Positions 7,717 through 17,146 are shown, counted from the first letter of the stretch. The stretch is DNA of 64,000 nt from RPQJ01 sp963712815 (GCA_963712815.1 CAVQJL010000008.1:682001-746000); one strand, 5' to 3'. The notes: generated by a model not told the origin, from the letters alone. Translations and numbers: made by a program.

Positions 7717-9083
7717 AGCATCCTCGTGCGCAGCGCGTTCAGCAGGTCCACGCGCGTGATGAGTCCCAGGAAGGCGTCGTTCTCGACGATGATCGCCACG
7801 TGGCCGGCGTCGAGCACCGCGAACAGCGCGTCGAGCCCGGCATCCGGCGCGAGCGTCTCGAGCCGCGTGGACATCGCGGTGCTCACGGGCTGGCGGAACT
7901 GCTCGGCGGCATCGTCGCGGCGCACCACCTGCAGCAGGTCGAACTCGTCCACGATCCCGACGATGCGGTTCGCATCGTCCACGACCGGCAGCTGTGAGAC
8001 GTCCACGCTGCGCATGCGGTTATAGGCGGTCAGGAGCGAATCCCCGGGCTGCACGGTCACGGTGAGGCCGGCGTCGTGCCGGCGCACGATGAGGTCGCGC
8101 AGGTCGCCCACCTGCTCGCGCGAAAGGAACCCGCGCTCGAACATCCACGCGTCGTTGTAGGTCTTGGAGAGGTACTTCGCGCCGCTGTCGCAGACGAACG
8201 TCACGACGCGTTGCGGCCCGTCCTGCTCACGACAGTAGCGCAGTGCCGCGGCCAGCAGCGTGCCCGAGGAGGACCCGCCGAGGATGCCCTCCTGCCTGAG
8301 CAGGGCGCGCGCCGTCAGCATGCTCTCGGCATCGGTGATCGAGTACGCGTGGGTGACGCGACTCAGGTCCGCAATCGAGGGGATGAAATCCTCGCCGATG
8401 CCCTCGACGGCCCAGGATCCGGCCGTGCCGAGCGTGCCGGTGTGGATGTAGTCGGCGAGCACGGAGCCCACCGGATCTGCGATCACCAAGCGCGTGGCGG
8501 GCGACTCGCGGGCGAAGAACCGGCCGAGCCCCGTGATCGTGCCGCTCGAGCCCACGCCGCAGACGATCGCGTCCACGCGGCCTTCCATCTGGCGCAGGAT
8601 CTCGGGACCGGTGGTCGTTTCGTGCGCCAGGGGGTTGGCCGGGTTGCCGAACTGGTTGACGAAGTAAGCGCCCGGCGTCTCGGCCGCGATGCGCTGGGCC
8701 ATGTCCTGGTAGTACTGGGGATGGCCCTTGCCGACGTCCGAGCGGGTGATGCGCACGTCGGCTCCGAGCGCGACGAGGTGCAGGATCTTCTCGCGCGACA
8801 TCTTGTCGGGCACCACGAGGATGAGCGGGTAGCCCTTCTGCGCCGCGACGAGCGCGAGCCCGAGCCCGGTGTTGCCCGCGGTCGCCTCGACGATGATGGA
8901 GCCGGGGCGCAGCAGCCCGCGGCGCTCGGCGTCCTCGATCATCGACAGCCCGATGCGGTCCTTGATCGATCCGCCCGGGTTCTGGCACTCGAGCTTCAGG
9001 TACAGCTCGCAGGGACCGGTGTCGAACGAGCTCACCTGCACGAGCGGCGTGTTGCCGATCAGCGCCAGGATGGATTCGGGCAT
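7713..9083 (-). CDS. cystathionine beta-synthase with C-terminal CBS domain pair
   Basis: Condenses homocysteine and serine to cystathionine using PLP. Fold-type II catalytic core at residues ~1-320, with the PLP lysine K41 in NPGGSIKDRIG, the phosphate/substrate loop EATAGNTGLGLAL (66-78) and a GVGSSGTITGLGRF block. A Bateman module (two CBS motifs) occupies about 335-456, including LTVTVQPGDSLLTAYNRM and the final ITRVDLLNALR. CBS pairs normally bind adenosyl ligands and regulate activity. At 456 residues it is too long for a plain cysteine synthase. The gene lies 27 bp after fadD and overlaps the lyase gene by 4 bp, so a three-gene transcript is likely. Confidence 0.9.
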   Translation of the reverse strand: MPESILALIGNTPLVQVSSFDTGPCELYLKLECQNPGGSIKDRIGLSMIEDAERRGLLRPGSIIVEATAGNTGLGLALVAAQKGYPLILVVPDKMSREKILHLVALGADVRITRSDVGKGHPQYYQDMAQRIAAETPGAYFVNQFGNPANPLAHETTTGPEILRQMEGRVDAIVCGVGSSGTITGLGRFFARESPATRLVIADPVGSVLADYIHTGTLGTAGSWAVEGIGEDFIPSIADLSRVTHAYSITDAESMLTARALLRQEGILGGSSSGTLLAAALRYCREQDGPQRVVTFVCDSGAKYLSKTYNDAWMFERGFLSREQVGDLRDLIVRRHDAGLTVTVQPGDSLLTAYNRMRSVDVSQLPVVDDANRIVGIVDEFDLLQVVRRDDAAEQFRQPVSTAMSTRLETLAPDAGLDALFAVLDAGHVAIIVENDAFLGLITRVDLLNALRTRML

Positions 9084-9110
9084 CGCAAGTCTCCGGCGCG
9101 GGGCGGGCCG

Positions 9111-10785
9111 CTACTGCTTCAACTGGTCCTTGAGCTCGCGCCGCAAGATCTTGCCGACGTTGGTCTTCGGCAGTTCGTCCCGAAAGTACACGCGCTTCGG
9201 CACCTTGTAGCCGGTGAGCGCCTTGCGGCAGTGCTCCACGATGTCTTCTTCCGTGAGCGCCGGGTCCTTGCGGACCACGAACAGCGCGACGATCTCGCCG
9301 GCGCGCTCGTCGGGCTGGGCGACTGCGGCGACCTCGAGCACGCCGGGGTGCGTGACGACCACGCCCTCGACTTCGTTCGGGTACACGTTGAAGCCCGACA
9401 CGAGGATCATGTCCTTCTTGCGGTCCTCGATGAACACGTAGCCGTTCTCGTCCATGTAGCCGATGTCGCCGGTGCGCAGGATGCGGCCGTCGATCATCAC
9501 CTTGTCGGTCTCGTCGGGACGGTTCCAGTAGCCGCGCATCACCTGCGGGCCCTCGACGCAGATCTCGCCCGACTGCCGCACCGGCAGCTCGTTGCCGTCG
9601 TCGTCGCGGATGGTGATCACCGTCGAGGGGATCGGCAGGCCGATCGAGCCGTTGAACTCGGGCGCGTCGAGCGGATTGATGCATGCGCCGGGCGAGGTCT
9701 CGGTGAGGCCCCAGGCCTGCGTCAGCGTGCAGCCGGTCACCTGCTTCCAGCGCTCGGCGACCGCGCGCTGCACGGCCATGCCGCCGCCGAGACTCACCTT
9801 GAGCGTGCTGAAGTCGAGGCGATCGAAGCCCGGCGTGTTGAGCAGCGCGTTGAAGAGCGTGTTGACGCCCGCGAAGTACGTGAACGGGTACCTGCCGAGC
9901 TCCTTCACGAAGCCGGCGAAGTCGCGCGGGTTGGCGATCAGGATGTTGTGCGCGCCGAGCCTGAGGAACGTCAGGCAGCCCTGAAGTGAGAAGATGTGAT
10001 AGAGCGGCAGCGCGCCAATCAGCACCATCTGCCCGGTCTGGTCGCGCAGCGACGGGCCCATCCAGGCCTCGGTCTGCAGCACGTTCGCCACCATGTTGCG
10101 GTGGGTCAGCACGGCGCCCTTCGACACGCCGGTGGTCCCGCCCGTGTACTGCAGGAAGGCGATGTCGTCGTGGCCGAGCGTCACGGGCTCGAGGTTTTCG
10201 TACTTGCCCTTGCTGAGCGCCTCCGCGAAGCCCACTGAGCCGGGCAGCGAGTAGTCGGGGACCTGCTTCTTCACGTGCCGCAGCACGAAATTCATGAGCA
10301 GGGACTTCGGGAAGGGAAACAGGTCGCCGATGCCGGTCACGATGACGGTCTCGATCGCCGGTCGCGGCGCGCACCTCTGCGAACGTGTGTGCGAAGTTCT
10401 CGAGGATCAGGATCGCCCTGGCGCCGGAGTCCTTGAGCTGGTGCTCGAGCTCGCGCGGCGTGTAGAGCGGGTTGGTGTTCACCACCGTGAGACCGGCGTG
10501 GAAGGCGGCTGCGAGCGCCACGGGGTACTGCAGGATGTTGGGCAGCATGATCGCCAGCCGGTCGCCCTTCCTGAGGCCCGCCACCTGCTGCAGGTAGGCC
10601 GCGAACTGGCGGCCCAGCCGGTCGAGATCCCGGTAGGTCAGCGTGCGGTCCATCAGCGTGCAGGCCGGTTGATCGGCGTATTTCTCGCAGCTTCGCGCGA
10701 TGAGCGCCTGCAGCGAGGCGATCTCGTCGGGGTTGATGTCGGCCGGCACGCCTGCCGGATAGCTCCGGAGCCAGATCTTTTCCAT
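9111..10785 (-). CDS. fadD: long-chain fatty acid-CoA ligase (one frameshift)
   Basis: AMP-forming acyl-CoA synthetase that activates fatty acids for beta-oxidation or lipid synthesis. The N-terminal part (10785 to ~10360) reads GLRKGDRLAIMLPNILQYPV and NTNPLYTPRELEHQL. The remaining ~410 residues lie one frame away and contain the P-loop YTGGTTGVSKGAVLTHRN, the AMP motif TQAWGLTETSPG, the hinge aspartate region LRTGDIGYMDENGY and the C-terminal lysine loop ELPKTNVGKILRREL. One surplus base near 10360 separates the halves; removing it gives the usual FadD-like join into VTGIGDLFPFPK. Restored length is about 557. I regard it as one gene with a probable sequence error. It sits upstream of the transsulfuration genes. 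Confidence 0.88.
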
Positions 10786-10871
10786 TCGGTTTCCCCTGGC
10801 CCGCGGACACGACCGGTGAATCCGGCCGACCCGAGGGCGACTTACCTATATAGCAGCGCCGGCGGCGCTTT

Positions 10872-11498
10872 TCATCGTTTGAGCAGCGGCTCGAGCTCGG
10901 GCCACACCAGCTCCAGCAGCTTGGGCTGGGCCGCGGCGTTGGGATGCAGGCCGTCGTCCTGCATCAGCGAGTCGTCGAGCGCGATGCCGTCGAGGAAGAA
11001 CGGCACCAGCGGCAGCTCGTGGCGCTTCGCAAGGTCGCCGTACAGCGCGTGGAAGGCGCCGGCGTAGGCCGGGCCGTAATTGGGCGGGATGCGCATGCCG
11101 ATGAGCAGCACCTTCGCGCCCGCTTCCCGCGACAGCCGGATCAGCGACTCGAAGTTGGCGCGAACCTCGGCGACGGGCAGGCCGCGCAGGCCGTCGTTGC
11201 CGCCCAGCTCGATGACCACGACCGCCGGCCTGTGCCGCTCGAGCGCCCGGGGGAGGCGGGCCAGCGCGCCGCCGGTGGTTTCGCCGCTCGAACTGGCGTT
11301 GACCAACCGGTGCCCGTACCCTTTCGCCTCCAGGCGCGCCTGAAGCAGGGCCACCCACCCCTGTTCGACGCGCATCCCGTAGGCCGCGCTCAGGCTGTCG
11401 CCCAGCACCAGGACTTTCGAAGACTCCGCCGGCGCCGCCGGCGCGAATAGCGTCGAGCACAGCAGGCAAATGACGATGAAGGCAGAACGAATGGACAC
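10872..11498 (-). CDS. tesA: TesA-like SGNH/GDSL lysophospholipase-thioesterase
   Basis: Periplasmic SGNH hydrolase related to E. coli TesA (thioesterase I / lysophospholipase L1). A GTG start at 11498 gives a clean signal peptide (IRSAFIVICLLCSTLFAPAA) ending near APAE. The nucleophile serine lies in VLGDSLSAAYG (about residue 35). Block II Gly is in SSSGET, block III is ELGGNDGLRGLP, and the catalytic Asp/His pair is in DDGLHPN. An upstream ATG at 11558 is possible but would bury the signal peptide. It is divergent from and slightly overlaps the start of ybbA, the same arrangement as tesA-ybbA-ybbP in E. coli. Confidence 0.9.
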   Translation of the reverse strand: MSIRSAFIVICLLCSTLFAPAAPAESSKVLVLGDSLSAAYGMRVEQGWVALLQARLEAKGYGHRLVNASSSGETTGGALARLPRALERHRPAVVVIELGGNDGLRGLPVAEVRANFESLIRLSREAGAKVLLIGMRIPPNYGPAYAGAFHALYGDLAKRHELPLVPFFLDGIALDDSLMQDDGLHPNAAAQPKLLELVWPELEPLLKR

Positions 11499-12163
11499 GG
11501 TGCTCGAGGCGGCTGGGTTGGGCAAGCAGGTTAGCAGCCCCGAGGGAACGCTCGCCATTCTGTCGGACGTCTCCCTCGCGATCGTCGCGCGGCGAGACCG
11601 TGGCCGTGATGGGCGCCTCGGGCGCGGGCAAGTCCACGCTGCTCGCGCTGCTCGCCGGGCTCGACGAGCCGACCTCGGGACGCGTCCACCTCGCCGGCAG
11701 CGACCTCACCGCGCTCGACGAGGACGGGCGGGCGGCGGTGCGGGCGCGGCACGTCGGTTTCGTGTTCCAGTCGTTCCACCTCGTGCCCTCGCTGACCGCG
11801 CTCGAGAACGTGATGCTGCCGCTCGAGCTCGCGGGTCGCCGGGACGCGCGCGCCGCGGCCCTCGAGGTGCTCGACCGCGTCGGCCTCGCCGGTCGCGTGG
11901 GTCACTACCCGCGGCAGCTGTCGGGCGGCGAGCAGCAGCGCGTCGCGATCGCCCGCGCCTTCGTCACGCGGCCCGCCGTGCTGTTCGCCGACGAGCCGAC
12001 CGGCAACCTCGACGCGGCGACCGGCGAGCGCATCATGGAACTGCTGTTCGGGCTCAACGCCGAGACGGGCGCCACGCTGGTGCTCGTCACGCACGACCGT
12101 GCGCTCGCCGCGCGCTGCGGCCGCGTGATCCGCCTCGACGCCGGGCGCGTCGTGGAGCCGTGA
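11491..12163 (+). CDS. ybbA: YbbA-like ABC transporter ATPase (one frameshift)
   Basis: LolD/MacB-class ATP-binding subunit. Walker A is MGASGAGKSTLLALLAG, the Q-loop is FVFQSFHLVPSL, the ABC signature is QLSGGEQQRVAIARAF and Walker B is VLFADEPTGNLD. The N-terminal ~33 residues (from ATG 11491; ATG 11470 is also possible) are in another frame. One extra C near 11590 explains the break and gives IVAGETVAVMGASG. The downstream part is complete and ends three bases before ybbP. The YbbA-YbbP pair is an FtsX-type transporter usually found beside tesA; its substrate is unsettled and export or lipid handling is inferred. Confidence 0.88.
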
Positions 12164-12166
12164 GGC

Positions 12167-14659
12167 GTGGCCTCGCTGCCGTTCGTGCTGCGCAGCCTGC
12201 TGCGGGACCTCAAGTCCGGCGAGCTCGCGGTGCTGCTGCTCGCGCTGCTCGTGGCGGTGGCCTCGCTCACGGCGGTCGGCTTCTTCACCAGCCGCGTCGG
12301 GCGCGCCGTCACGCAGCAGGCCGGCGAGGTGCTCGCTGCCGACCTGCGGCTCGAGTCGCCGCGGCCCATCGCCGAGGCTTACGACGCCGAGGCCGTGCGC
12401 CGTGGCCTCGAGGTGGCGCGGATCCTCTCCATGCCGAGCGTGGTGTTCCACGGCGAGGATTCCTCGCTCGTGGCGCTGCGTGCGGTGGGCGAGGGCTACC
12501 CGCTGCGCGGCCGGCTCAAGATCGCCGACGAGCCCTTCGGTGCCGCCCGGCCGACCGACGCCATCCCGGCGCCCGGCGAGGCCTGGGCCGATTCGCGCCT
12601 GCTCGCGCGGCTCGGCGTGCCGGTGGGCGCCTCGCTCAACGTGGGCGCGCACTCGGTGAAGGTCACGCAGGTGCTCGACTACCGTCCCGACCAGGGCGCG
12701 GGCTTCGGCGACCTCTCGGCGACGCTGATGATCAACCTCGCGGACGTGCCGGCCACCGAGCTCATCCAGCCCGGCAGCCGCGTGAGCCGCGCCGTGCTGT
12801 TCGCGGGCGACCCGGCGGACGTCGCCGCCTTCCGCGAGCAGCTCAAGGCGACGAAGCAGCCCGGCGAGCGGCTGCAGGCCATCGAGGACGCGAGCCCGCA
12901 GATCCGGGCCTCGTCCGAGCGCGCCGGCCGCTTCCTGTCGCTCGCGAGCCTCGTGAGCGTGCTGCTCTCGGCCGTGGCCGTCGCGATGGCCGCGCGACGC
13001 TACGCTGCGCGGCACCTCGACAACGTGGCGCTCATGAAGTGCATGGGCGCCTCGCAGGGCTTCGTGCTGCGCCAGACCGTGCTGCAGCTGGTGGCGATCG
13101 CGGTGCTCGTGACGCTCGCGGGCACGGCGCTCGGCTACCTCGCGCAGGCCGGGCTCGCCTGGCTGCTGCGCGACCTGATCCGCAGCGACCTGCCGCCGCC
13201 GGGCATGGCGACCGCCTGGCTCGGGCTCGTCACCTCCGTGACCATCCTGGTCGGGTTCGCGCTGCCGCCGCTGCTGCAGCTGAAGCGCGTGCCGCCGGCG
13301 CGCGTCCTCAGGCGCAACCTCGAGCCGCCGCCGCTGCGCTACGCCGCGGTGTACGTGTTCGCGATCGGCGCGGTGCTCGCGCTGCTCTACTGGCTGGTGC
13401 GCGACCCGCGGCTCGTTACGGTCGTGGCCGGCGGCATCGGCGCCACCTTCCTCGCGCTCGCGCTGGCGGGCTGGTTGCTGGTGAAGGCGCTCGCGCCGCT
13501 GCGCCGCGGCGTCGGCGTGGCCTGGCGCTACGGGCTCGCCAACATCGCGCGCCGCGGCCGCGACAGCGTGGTGCAGATCGTGGCGTTCGGCCTCGGCCTC
13601 ATGGTGCTGCTGCTGCTCGCGCTGGTGCGCGACGACCTGCTGCAGGAGTGGCGCGCCAGCCTGCCGGAGGACGCGCCGAACTACTTCATGATCAACATCC
13701 GCCCGGACGAGGGCGACGCCGTGCGCGCGTTCTTCCGCGAGCGGGGGCTGCCACCCACCGATCTCGTGCCGCTGGTGCGGGCGCGGCTCACCGCGATCAA
13801 CGACGTGCCGGTGGGCCGGATCCGCTTCGAGGGCGACCGCGCCCAGGGCTTCGTCGAGCGCGAAGCCAACCTCACCTGGGCGCGCACGCTGCGCGACGAC
13901 AACCGCCTGCTGAGCGGCAGCTGGTGGATCGACGGCGACGACGGGAGCCCGCGCGTGTCGGTGGAGCAGGAGTATGCGGAGCGGCTTGGCCTGAAGCTCG
14001 GCGACTCGGTCACCTACGACGTCGCGGGCGAGCCCGTCACGGCCACGATCACCAGCCTGCGCGAGGTTCGCTGGGACTCCTTCCAGCCGAATTTCTTCAT
14101 GGTGTTCTCGCCCGGTGTGCTCGACGACGTCACCGGCACGCTGATCACCAGCGTGCACGTCGAGCCGGGCCAACGGCCGGCGCTGGTCGACCTCGTGCGG
14201 CAGTTCCCCGAGGTGACCATCATCGACATCGACGCGCTGCTCTCGCAGGTGCGCGACGTGATGGACAAGGCTGCGCTCGCCGTGCAGTACGTGTTCCTGT
14301 TCACGCTCGCCGCCGGCCTCATGGTGCTGCTCGCCGCGGTGCAGGCCACGCGCGACGAGCGCCGCTACGAGAGCGCCATGCTGCGCACGCTCGGCGCCAG
14401 TCGCCGCGTGGTGTTCCAGGGCGTGGCCGCGGAGTTCACCGCGCTCGGACTGCTCTCGGGCCTGCTCGCCGCGGCGGGCGCGACGGTGGCGGGGTACTTC
14501 CTGGCGCGAGAGGTGTTCAATCTCGAGTACTCACCGGATCCGTGGGTGTGGGTCATCGGCATCGTCGGCGGGGCGCTATTGGTCGGTATCGCGGGCGTGC
14601 TCGCGGCGCGCTCGGTCGTGACTCAGCCGCCGGCCGCGACGCTCAGGCAGGCGCAGTAG
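12167..14659 (+). CDS. ybbP: YbbP-like ABC transporter permease (FtsX/MacB family)
   Basis: Integral membrane permease of 830 residues, GTG start, three bases after ybbA. The N-terminal helix (AVLLLALLVAVASLTAVGFF, residues 22-41) is followed by a large periplasmic domain. A first FtsX core holds several helices at about 255-390, with the conserved cytoplasmic text NVALMKCMGASQGFVLRQ. Two more helices, a second periplasmic domain and a second FtsX core (about 700-820, with SAMLRTLGASRRVVFQG) complete the protein. This duplicated FtsX layout and length match YbbP. It is a partner of YbbA. Confidence 0.92.
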   Translation: MASLPFVLRSLLRDLKSGELAVLLLALLVAVASLTAVGFFTSRVGRAVTQQAGEVLAADLRLESPRPIAEAYDAEAVRRGLEVARILSMPSVVFHGEDSSLVALRAVGEGYPLRGRLKIADEPFGAARPTDAIPAPGEAWADSRLLARLGVPVGASLNVGAHSVKVTQVLDYRPDQGAGFGDLSATLMINLADVPATELIQPGSRVSRAVLFAGDPADVAAFREQLKATKQPGERLQAIEDASPQIRASSERAGRFLSLASLVSVLLSAVAVAMAARRYAARHLDNVALMKCMGASQGFVLRQTVLQLVAIAVLVTLAGTALGYLAQAGLAWLLRDLIRSDLPPPGMATAWLGLVTSVTILVGFALPPLLQLKRVPPARVLRRNLEPPPLRYAAVYVFAIGAVLALLYWLVRDPRLVTVVAGGIGATFLALALAGWLLVKALAPLRRGVGVAWRYGLANIARRGRDSVVQIVAFGLGLMVLLLLALVRDDLLQEWRASLPEDAPNYFMINIRPDEGDAVRAFFRERGLPPTDLVPLVRARLTAINDVPVGRIRFEGDRAQGFVEREANLTWARTLRDDNRLLSGSWWIDGDDGSPRVSVEQEYAERLGLKLGDSVTYDVAGEPVTATITSLREVRWDSFQPNFFMVFSPGVLDDVTGTLITSVHVEPGQRPALVDLVRQFPEVTIIDIDALLSQVRDVMDKAALAVQYVFLFTLAAGLMVLLAAVQATRDERRYESAMLRTLGASRRVVFQGVAAEFTALGLLSGLLAAAGATVAGYFLAREVFNLEYSPDPWVWVIGIVGGALLVGIAGVLAARSVVTQPPAATLRQAQ

Positions 14660-14705
14660 TCTCTTCCCGGGTTTCGGAGGCCGCGGCACGTCGTCTGCGG
14701 TGGCG

Positions 14706-14780
14706 GGCGCTCCGTGCCGGGTACGGGTCGAGTCGCTCCCCGATACTCGCTTGGTCGACCCGTACCCGGCACGGAGCGCC
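14706..14780. repeat. hairpin with conserved 23-base loop, copy 1
   Basis: Perfect 26-base inverted repeat: left arm 14706-14731, right arm 14755-14780, enclosing a 23-base loop at 14732-14754 (GTCGCTCCCCGATACTCGCT then TGG). The loop recurs with one mismatch, in reverse orientation, as the loop of a second hairpin 300 bases away whose stem sequence is unrelated. It begins 47 bases after the ybbP stop and may also act as a terminator. Confidence 0.85.
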
Positions 14781-14797
14781 GGATGCGCGGCGCCTGG

Positions 14798-14822
14798 GCG
14801 AGCCCGCCTGCGTCGGGCTCGC
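14798..14822. repeat. short hairpin
   Basis: GCGAGCCCG (14798-14806) pairs with CGGGCTCGC (14814-14822) across a 7-base loop. It lies just after the first long hairpin and has no T-run. It is part of a palindrome-dense intergenic region with no supportable gene (14660-15153). Confidence 0.5.
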
Positions 14823-14985
14823 ACGGCGCAAGTGACGTTGGCCGGATCCAGCTTCGAGGGCGCGGGTGTCGGGGGTTGTCGATGCGACCAGTCGCGAACG
14901 AGTGACGAGTGCGAGCCGAGCGCCGCCGTCAGTGAGTCATCCCGCCGACGGTGATGTTGAATCCGGTTGAATCCCCATGCGCCGT

Positions 14986-15011
14986 GCGAGTCGCCGTCCG
15001 CGGCGACTCGC
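14986..15011. repeat. short hairpin GCGAGTCGCC/GGCGACTCGC
   Basis: A perfect 10-base stem (14986-14995 with 15002-15011) encloses the loop GTCCGC. Its CGAGTCGC word also occurs at the edge of the conserved loop of the two long hairpins, so the three may be related. Confidence 0.5.
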
Positions 15012-15028
15012 TCAGGCGCCGTGTGTCC

Positions 15029-15101
15029 GCGGCTCATTCGGACCGCATTCCGACCAAGCGAGTATCGGGAAGCGACTCGGAATGCGGTCCGAATGAGCCG
15101 C
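15029..15101. repeat. hairpin with conserved 23-base loop, copy 2
   Basis: Perfect 25-base inverted repeat: left arm 15029-15053, right arm 15077-15101, enclosing a 23-base loop at 15054-15076. The reverse complement of this loop matches the loop of the hairpin at 14706-14780 at 22 of 23 positions. The stems share only the innermost CGA/TCG. It lies 52 bases beyond the stop of the minus-strand FFLEELY gene, so both long hairpins sit between the ends of two convergent genes. Confidence 0.85.
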
Positions 15102-15153
15102 TGCTGCGGCCCCTATGAGCAGCCGCGACCTCGCGAACGCGCCACCGCGGCGT

Positions 15154-15906
15154 CTATTCGCGAGGCGCCTGGCCCGCGAACTCGAATGGATCGGCCTCGC
15201 CCGCGAACATGCGCTCCATCGCCCGCCATTCCCGCTCGCGAAGGATCGCGAGAAACTCGTCCGCCCCGTGCATCGCCTCGAACGCGTCGAGGCCGCGCTC
15301 GAGGAACTCCTGCATCGCGCCGAAGCCCGCCGCGTGCGCCGGCCGGCGCGCGAAGTGCACGAGCCCGCGGATCATGGGCTTCCTCACCACCCGGTCGAGG
15401 TATTCGCCGATCACGCCGAGCAGCTCGATCTGCCGCTCGCGATCGGGGCGTCGTCCCGTGCGGCGGTAGCCCTCCGCATAGGTCTCGACCGTGATCGGGC
15501 CGGGCGGCATCCGGCGCACCATCTCGGCGTCGAGTTCCTGCGACAGGATCTCGAGCTCGATCGCCAGCATCAGCGCGTGCAGCGCCTCCCTCGGCAGCAG
15601 CCGCTCCATCACGCGGTGGACACGCTGCAGGTCGCGGTCACGCGCCTGCGGGTCGCCGCCGCCGTACAGCTCGTTGAAGAAGAACTCGACTGCGATGCGG
15701 TAACGCGGGTTGGCGCGCAGGTCGGCGTGGCTGCGCAGCAGGCGCTTCGACTGCCAGTGCTGCAGCTTCACGAGCCGTGCGCGCGCTGCCGGGTCGTCCG
15801 CGAACACGCCGCGCAGCGCCGCGTTGCGCTCGAGCAGGCGACCGAGTGTGCCGGGGTCGTCGCGCCCGCGGCGTTCGTCGCCGATCTCGACGCCGAGGAT
15901 CTTCAC
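15154..15906 (-). CDS. FFLEELY-motif protein
   Basis: Mainly helical soluble protein of 250 residues, recognised by the motif FFFNELYGGGD at residues 75-85. This is a variant of the FFLEELYGGxD signature that defines a proteobacterial family of unknown function. The rest is rich in Arg, Glu and Leu with no catalytic motif I recognise. It ends 4 bp before the patatin gene begins upstream of it on the same strand and belongs to a run of minus-strand genes with a phasin and a wax ester synthase. A role at lipid or polyester granules is inferred from context only. Confidence 0.8.
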   Translation of the reverse strand: MKILGVEIGDERRGRDDPGTLGRLLERNAALRGVFADDPAARARLVKLQHWQSKRLLRSHADLRANPRYRIAVEFFFNELYGGGDPQARDRDLQRVHRVMERLLPREALHALMLAIELEILSQELDAEMVRRMPPGPITVETYAEGYRRTGRRPDRERQIELLGVIGEYLDRVVRKPMIRGLVHFARRPAHAAGFGAMQEFLERGLDAFEAMHGADEFLAILREREWRAMERMFAGEADPFEFAGQAPRE

Positions 15907-15910
15907 GGGC

Positions 15911-17146
15911 TCAGCGCAGCGAGTGGAGGGAAGACTCGAGCCGGTCGAGCGTGCGGTGCAGCGACCCGGTGACCGGTTGCATGCGCCGGGCGCGCTCGAG
16001 CACCGCGCCGCCGAAGCTGCGCGAGCGGTCCTCGAGCACGTCGCGGCGCAGGCGGATGCCGTGCCGCGCGAGGATGGGCTCGAGGCTGTCCGCCTGCGCG
16101 AGCAGGTCGCGCCGGGTGCGCTGGTAGGCGTGCTCGGCGAGCCGCTTGCGGTCCGCGTAGCGGAACACGTTCTTGAAGAACATCTCGTCGTCGCCGCGGT
16201 CGGGCTCGAACAGCAGCACGTCGGTGCTCGGATAGCTCTGCTTGTAGGTGCGCATGCCGACCAGCATCCGCGACTGGATCATCGCGCGGAAGGTCTGGCT
16301 CAGCACCACGGGCAATCCGCCCCGCGTGAGGTCGAGGTCCTTGCGATGGCCGTTGCCACGCGGCGGCACGCTGGCGGCATCGAAGGCCACCAGCGGGTTG
16401 ATGCAGATGACGAAGTCGGCGCCCTCGTCGAGCAGCAGCGAGGCGTTCATGGTGCGCATGAGCGCGCCGTCCACGTAGGTGTGGCCGTCGATCGGCACCG
16501 GCGGATAGAGGCCCGGCAGCGCGGTGCTCGCCTGGATCGCGCGGGAGATCGGCACGTGGTCGAAGCCGGGCTCGCCGAAGCGCACCGAGTAGCCGCTGTT
16601 GAGCTCGGTCGCGACGATGTACAGGCTGCGCGGCAGCTCGCGGAAGTCGTTCGTTCGACCCTGGCCGGTGAACATCTGCGCAAGGAAACGCTCGAACGGA
16701 CGGTTGTCGCACAGCCCGGTGGGCAGCAGCCGCCCGAGCGGGTCGATCGCCTCGGCCCAGTCCTTGCCGGGGTCGCGCAGGTACTCCTTGAAGATGTCCG
16801 CCGCGAGCTCGGGGATTGCGGCGATGCGGCTGGCGTACTCGCGGAACGCGGGCCGCAGGAACAGGCCCGGCCGCACCGGATGCTCGGTGGACGCGTTGTG
16901 GATGAACACCAGGCCCATGTCCGTGGTGTCGTAGCCGTTGACGAGCCCGGCCGCGATCATCGCGCCGGAGCTCACGCCCACGTACATGTCGAGCGTGGTG
17001 AGGTCGAAGCCCTCGAAGGACTCGCTGATGGCATGCAGCGTGCCGACCTCGTAGAACGCGCCGAGCGGGCCACCGCCCGCCAGCGCGAGGCCGATGCGCC
17101 GGTGACTCGCGGGCGATCGTCTTGCGGCGGGCTGGAGGTCGAGCAT
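15911..17146 (-). CDS. patatin-like phospholipase
   Basis: Ser-Asp dyad acyl hydrolase of 411 residues. The oxyanion motif GGGPLGAF is at residues 24-31, the nucleophile is Ser59 in GVSSG, and the catalytic Asp is in YVDGALMRTMNASLL (about residue 195). No signal peptide is seen, so a cytosolic or membrane-associated lipase is likely. Its place between an FFLEELY protein, a phasin and WS/DGAT suggests turnover of stored neutral lipid, although phospholipid remodelling is equally compatible with the family. Confidence 0.9.
   Translation of the reverse strand: MLDLQPAARRSPASHRRIGLALAGGGPLGAFYEVGTLHAISESFEGFDLTTLDMYVGVSSGAMIAAGLVNGYDTTDMGLVFIHNASTEHPVRPGLFLRPAFREYASRIAAIPELAADIFKEYLRDPGKDWAEAIDPLGRLLPTGLCDNRPFERFLAQMFTGQGRTNDFRELPRSLYIVATELNSGYSVRFGEPGFDHVPISRAIQASTALPGLYPPVPIDGHTYVDGALMRTMNASLLLDEGADFVICINPLVAFDAASVPPRGNGHRKDLDLTRGGLPVVLSQTFRAMIQSRMLVGMRTYKQSYPSTDVLLFEPDRGDDEMFFKNVFRYADRKRLAEHAYQRTRRDLLAQADSLEPILARHGIRLRRDVLEDRSRSFGGAVLERARRMQPVTGSLHRTLDRLESSLHSLR

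Noticed and set aside
8076..9989. Long open frame (637 codons) on the + strand opposite cystathionine beta-synthase and fadD
   Set aside because: Composition is Arg/Ala/His/Gly-rich nonsense typical of the antisense of GC-rich genes; the minus-strand genes have full family motifs.
14706..15101. Insertion sequence or MITE bounded by the hairpins
   Set aside because: The inverted repeats of the two hairpins do not match each other, there is no transposase and no target duplication; only the loop is shared.
14706..15101. Integron attC sites or CRISPR-like repeats
   Set aside because: No integrase, no cassette ORFs, no regular spacer-repeat pattern; conservation is in the loop, unlike attC ends.
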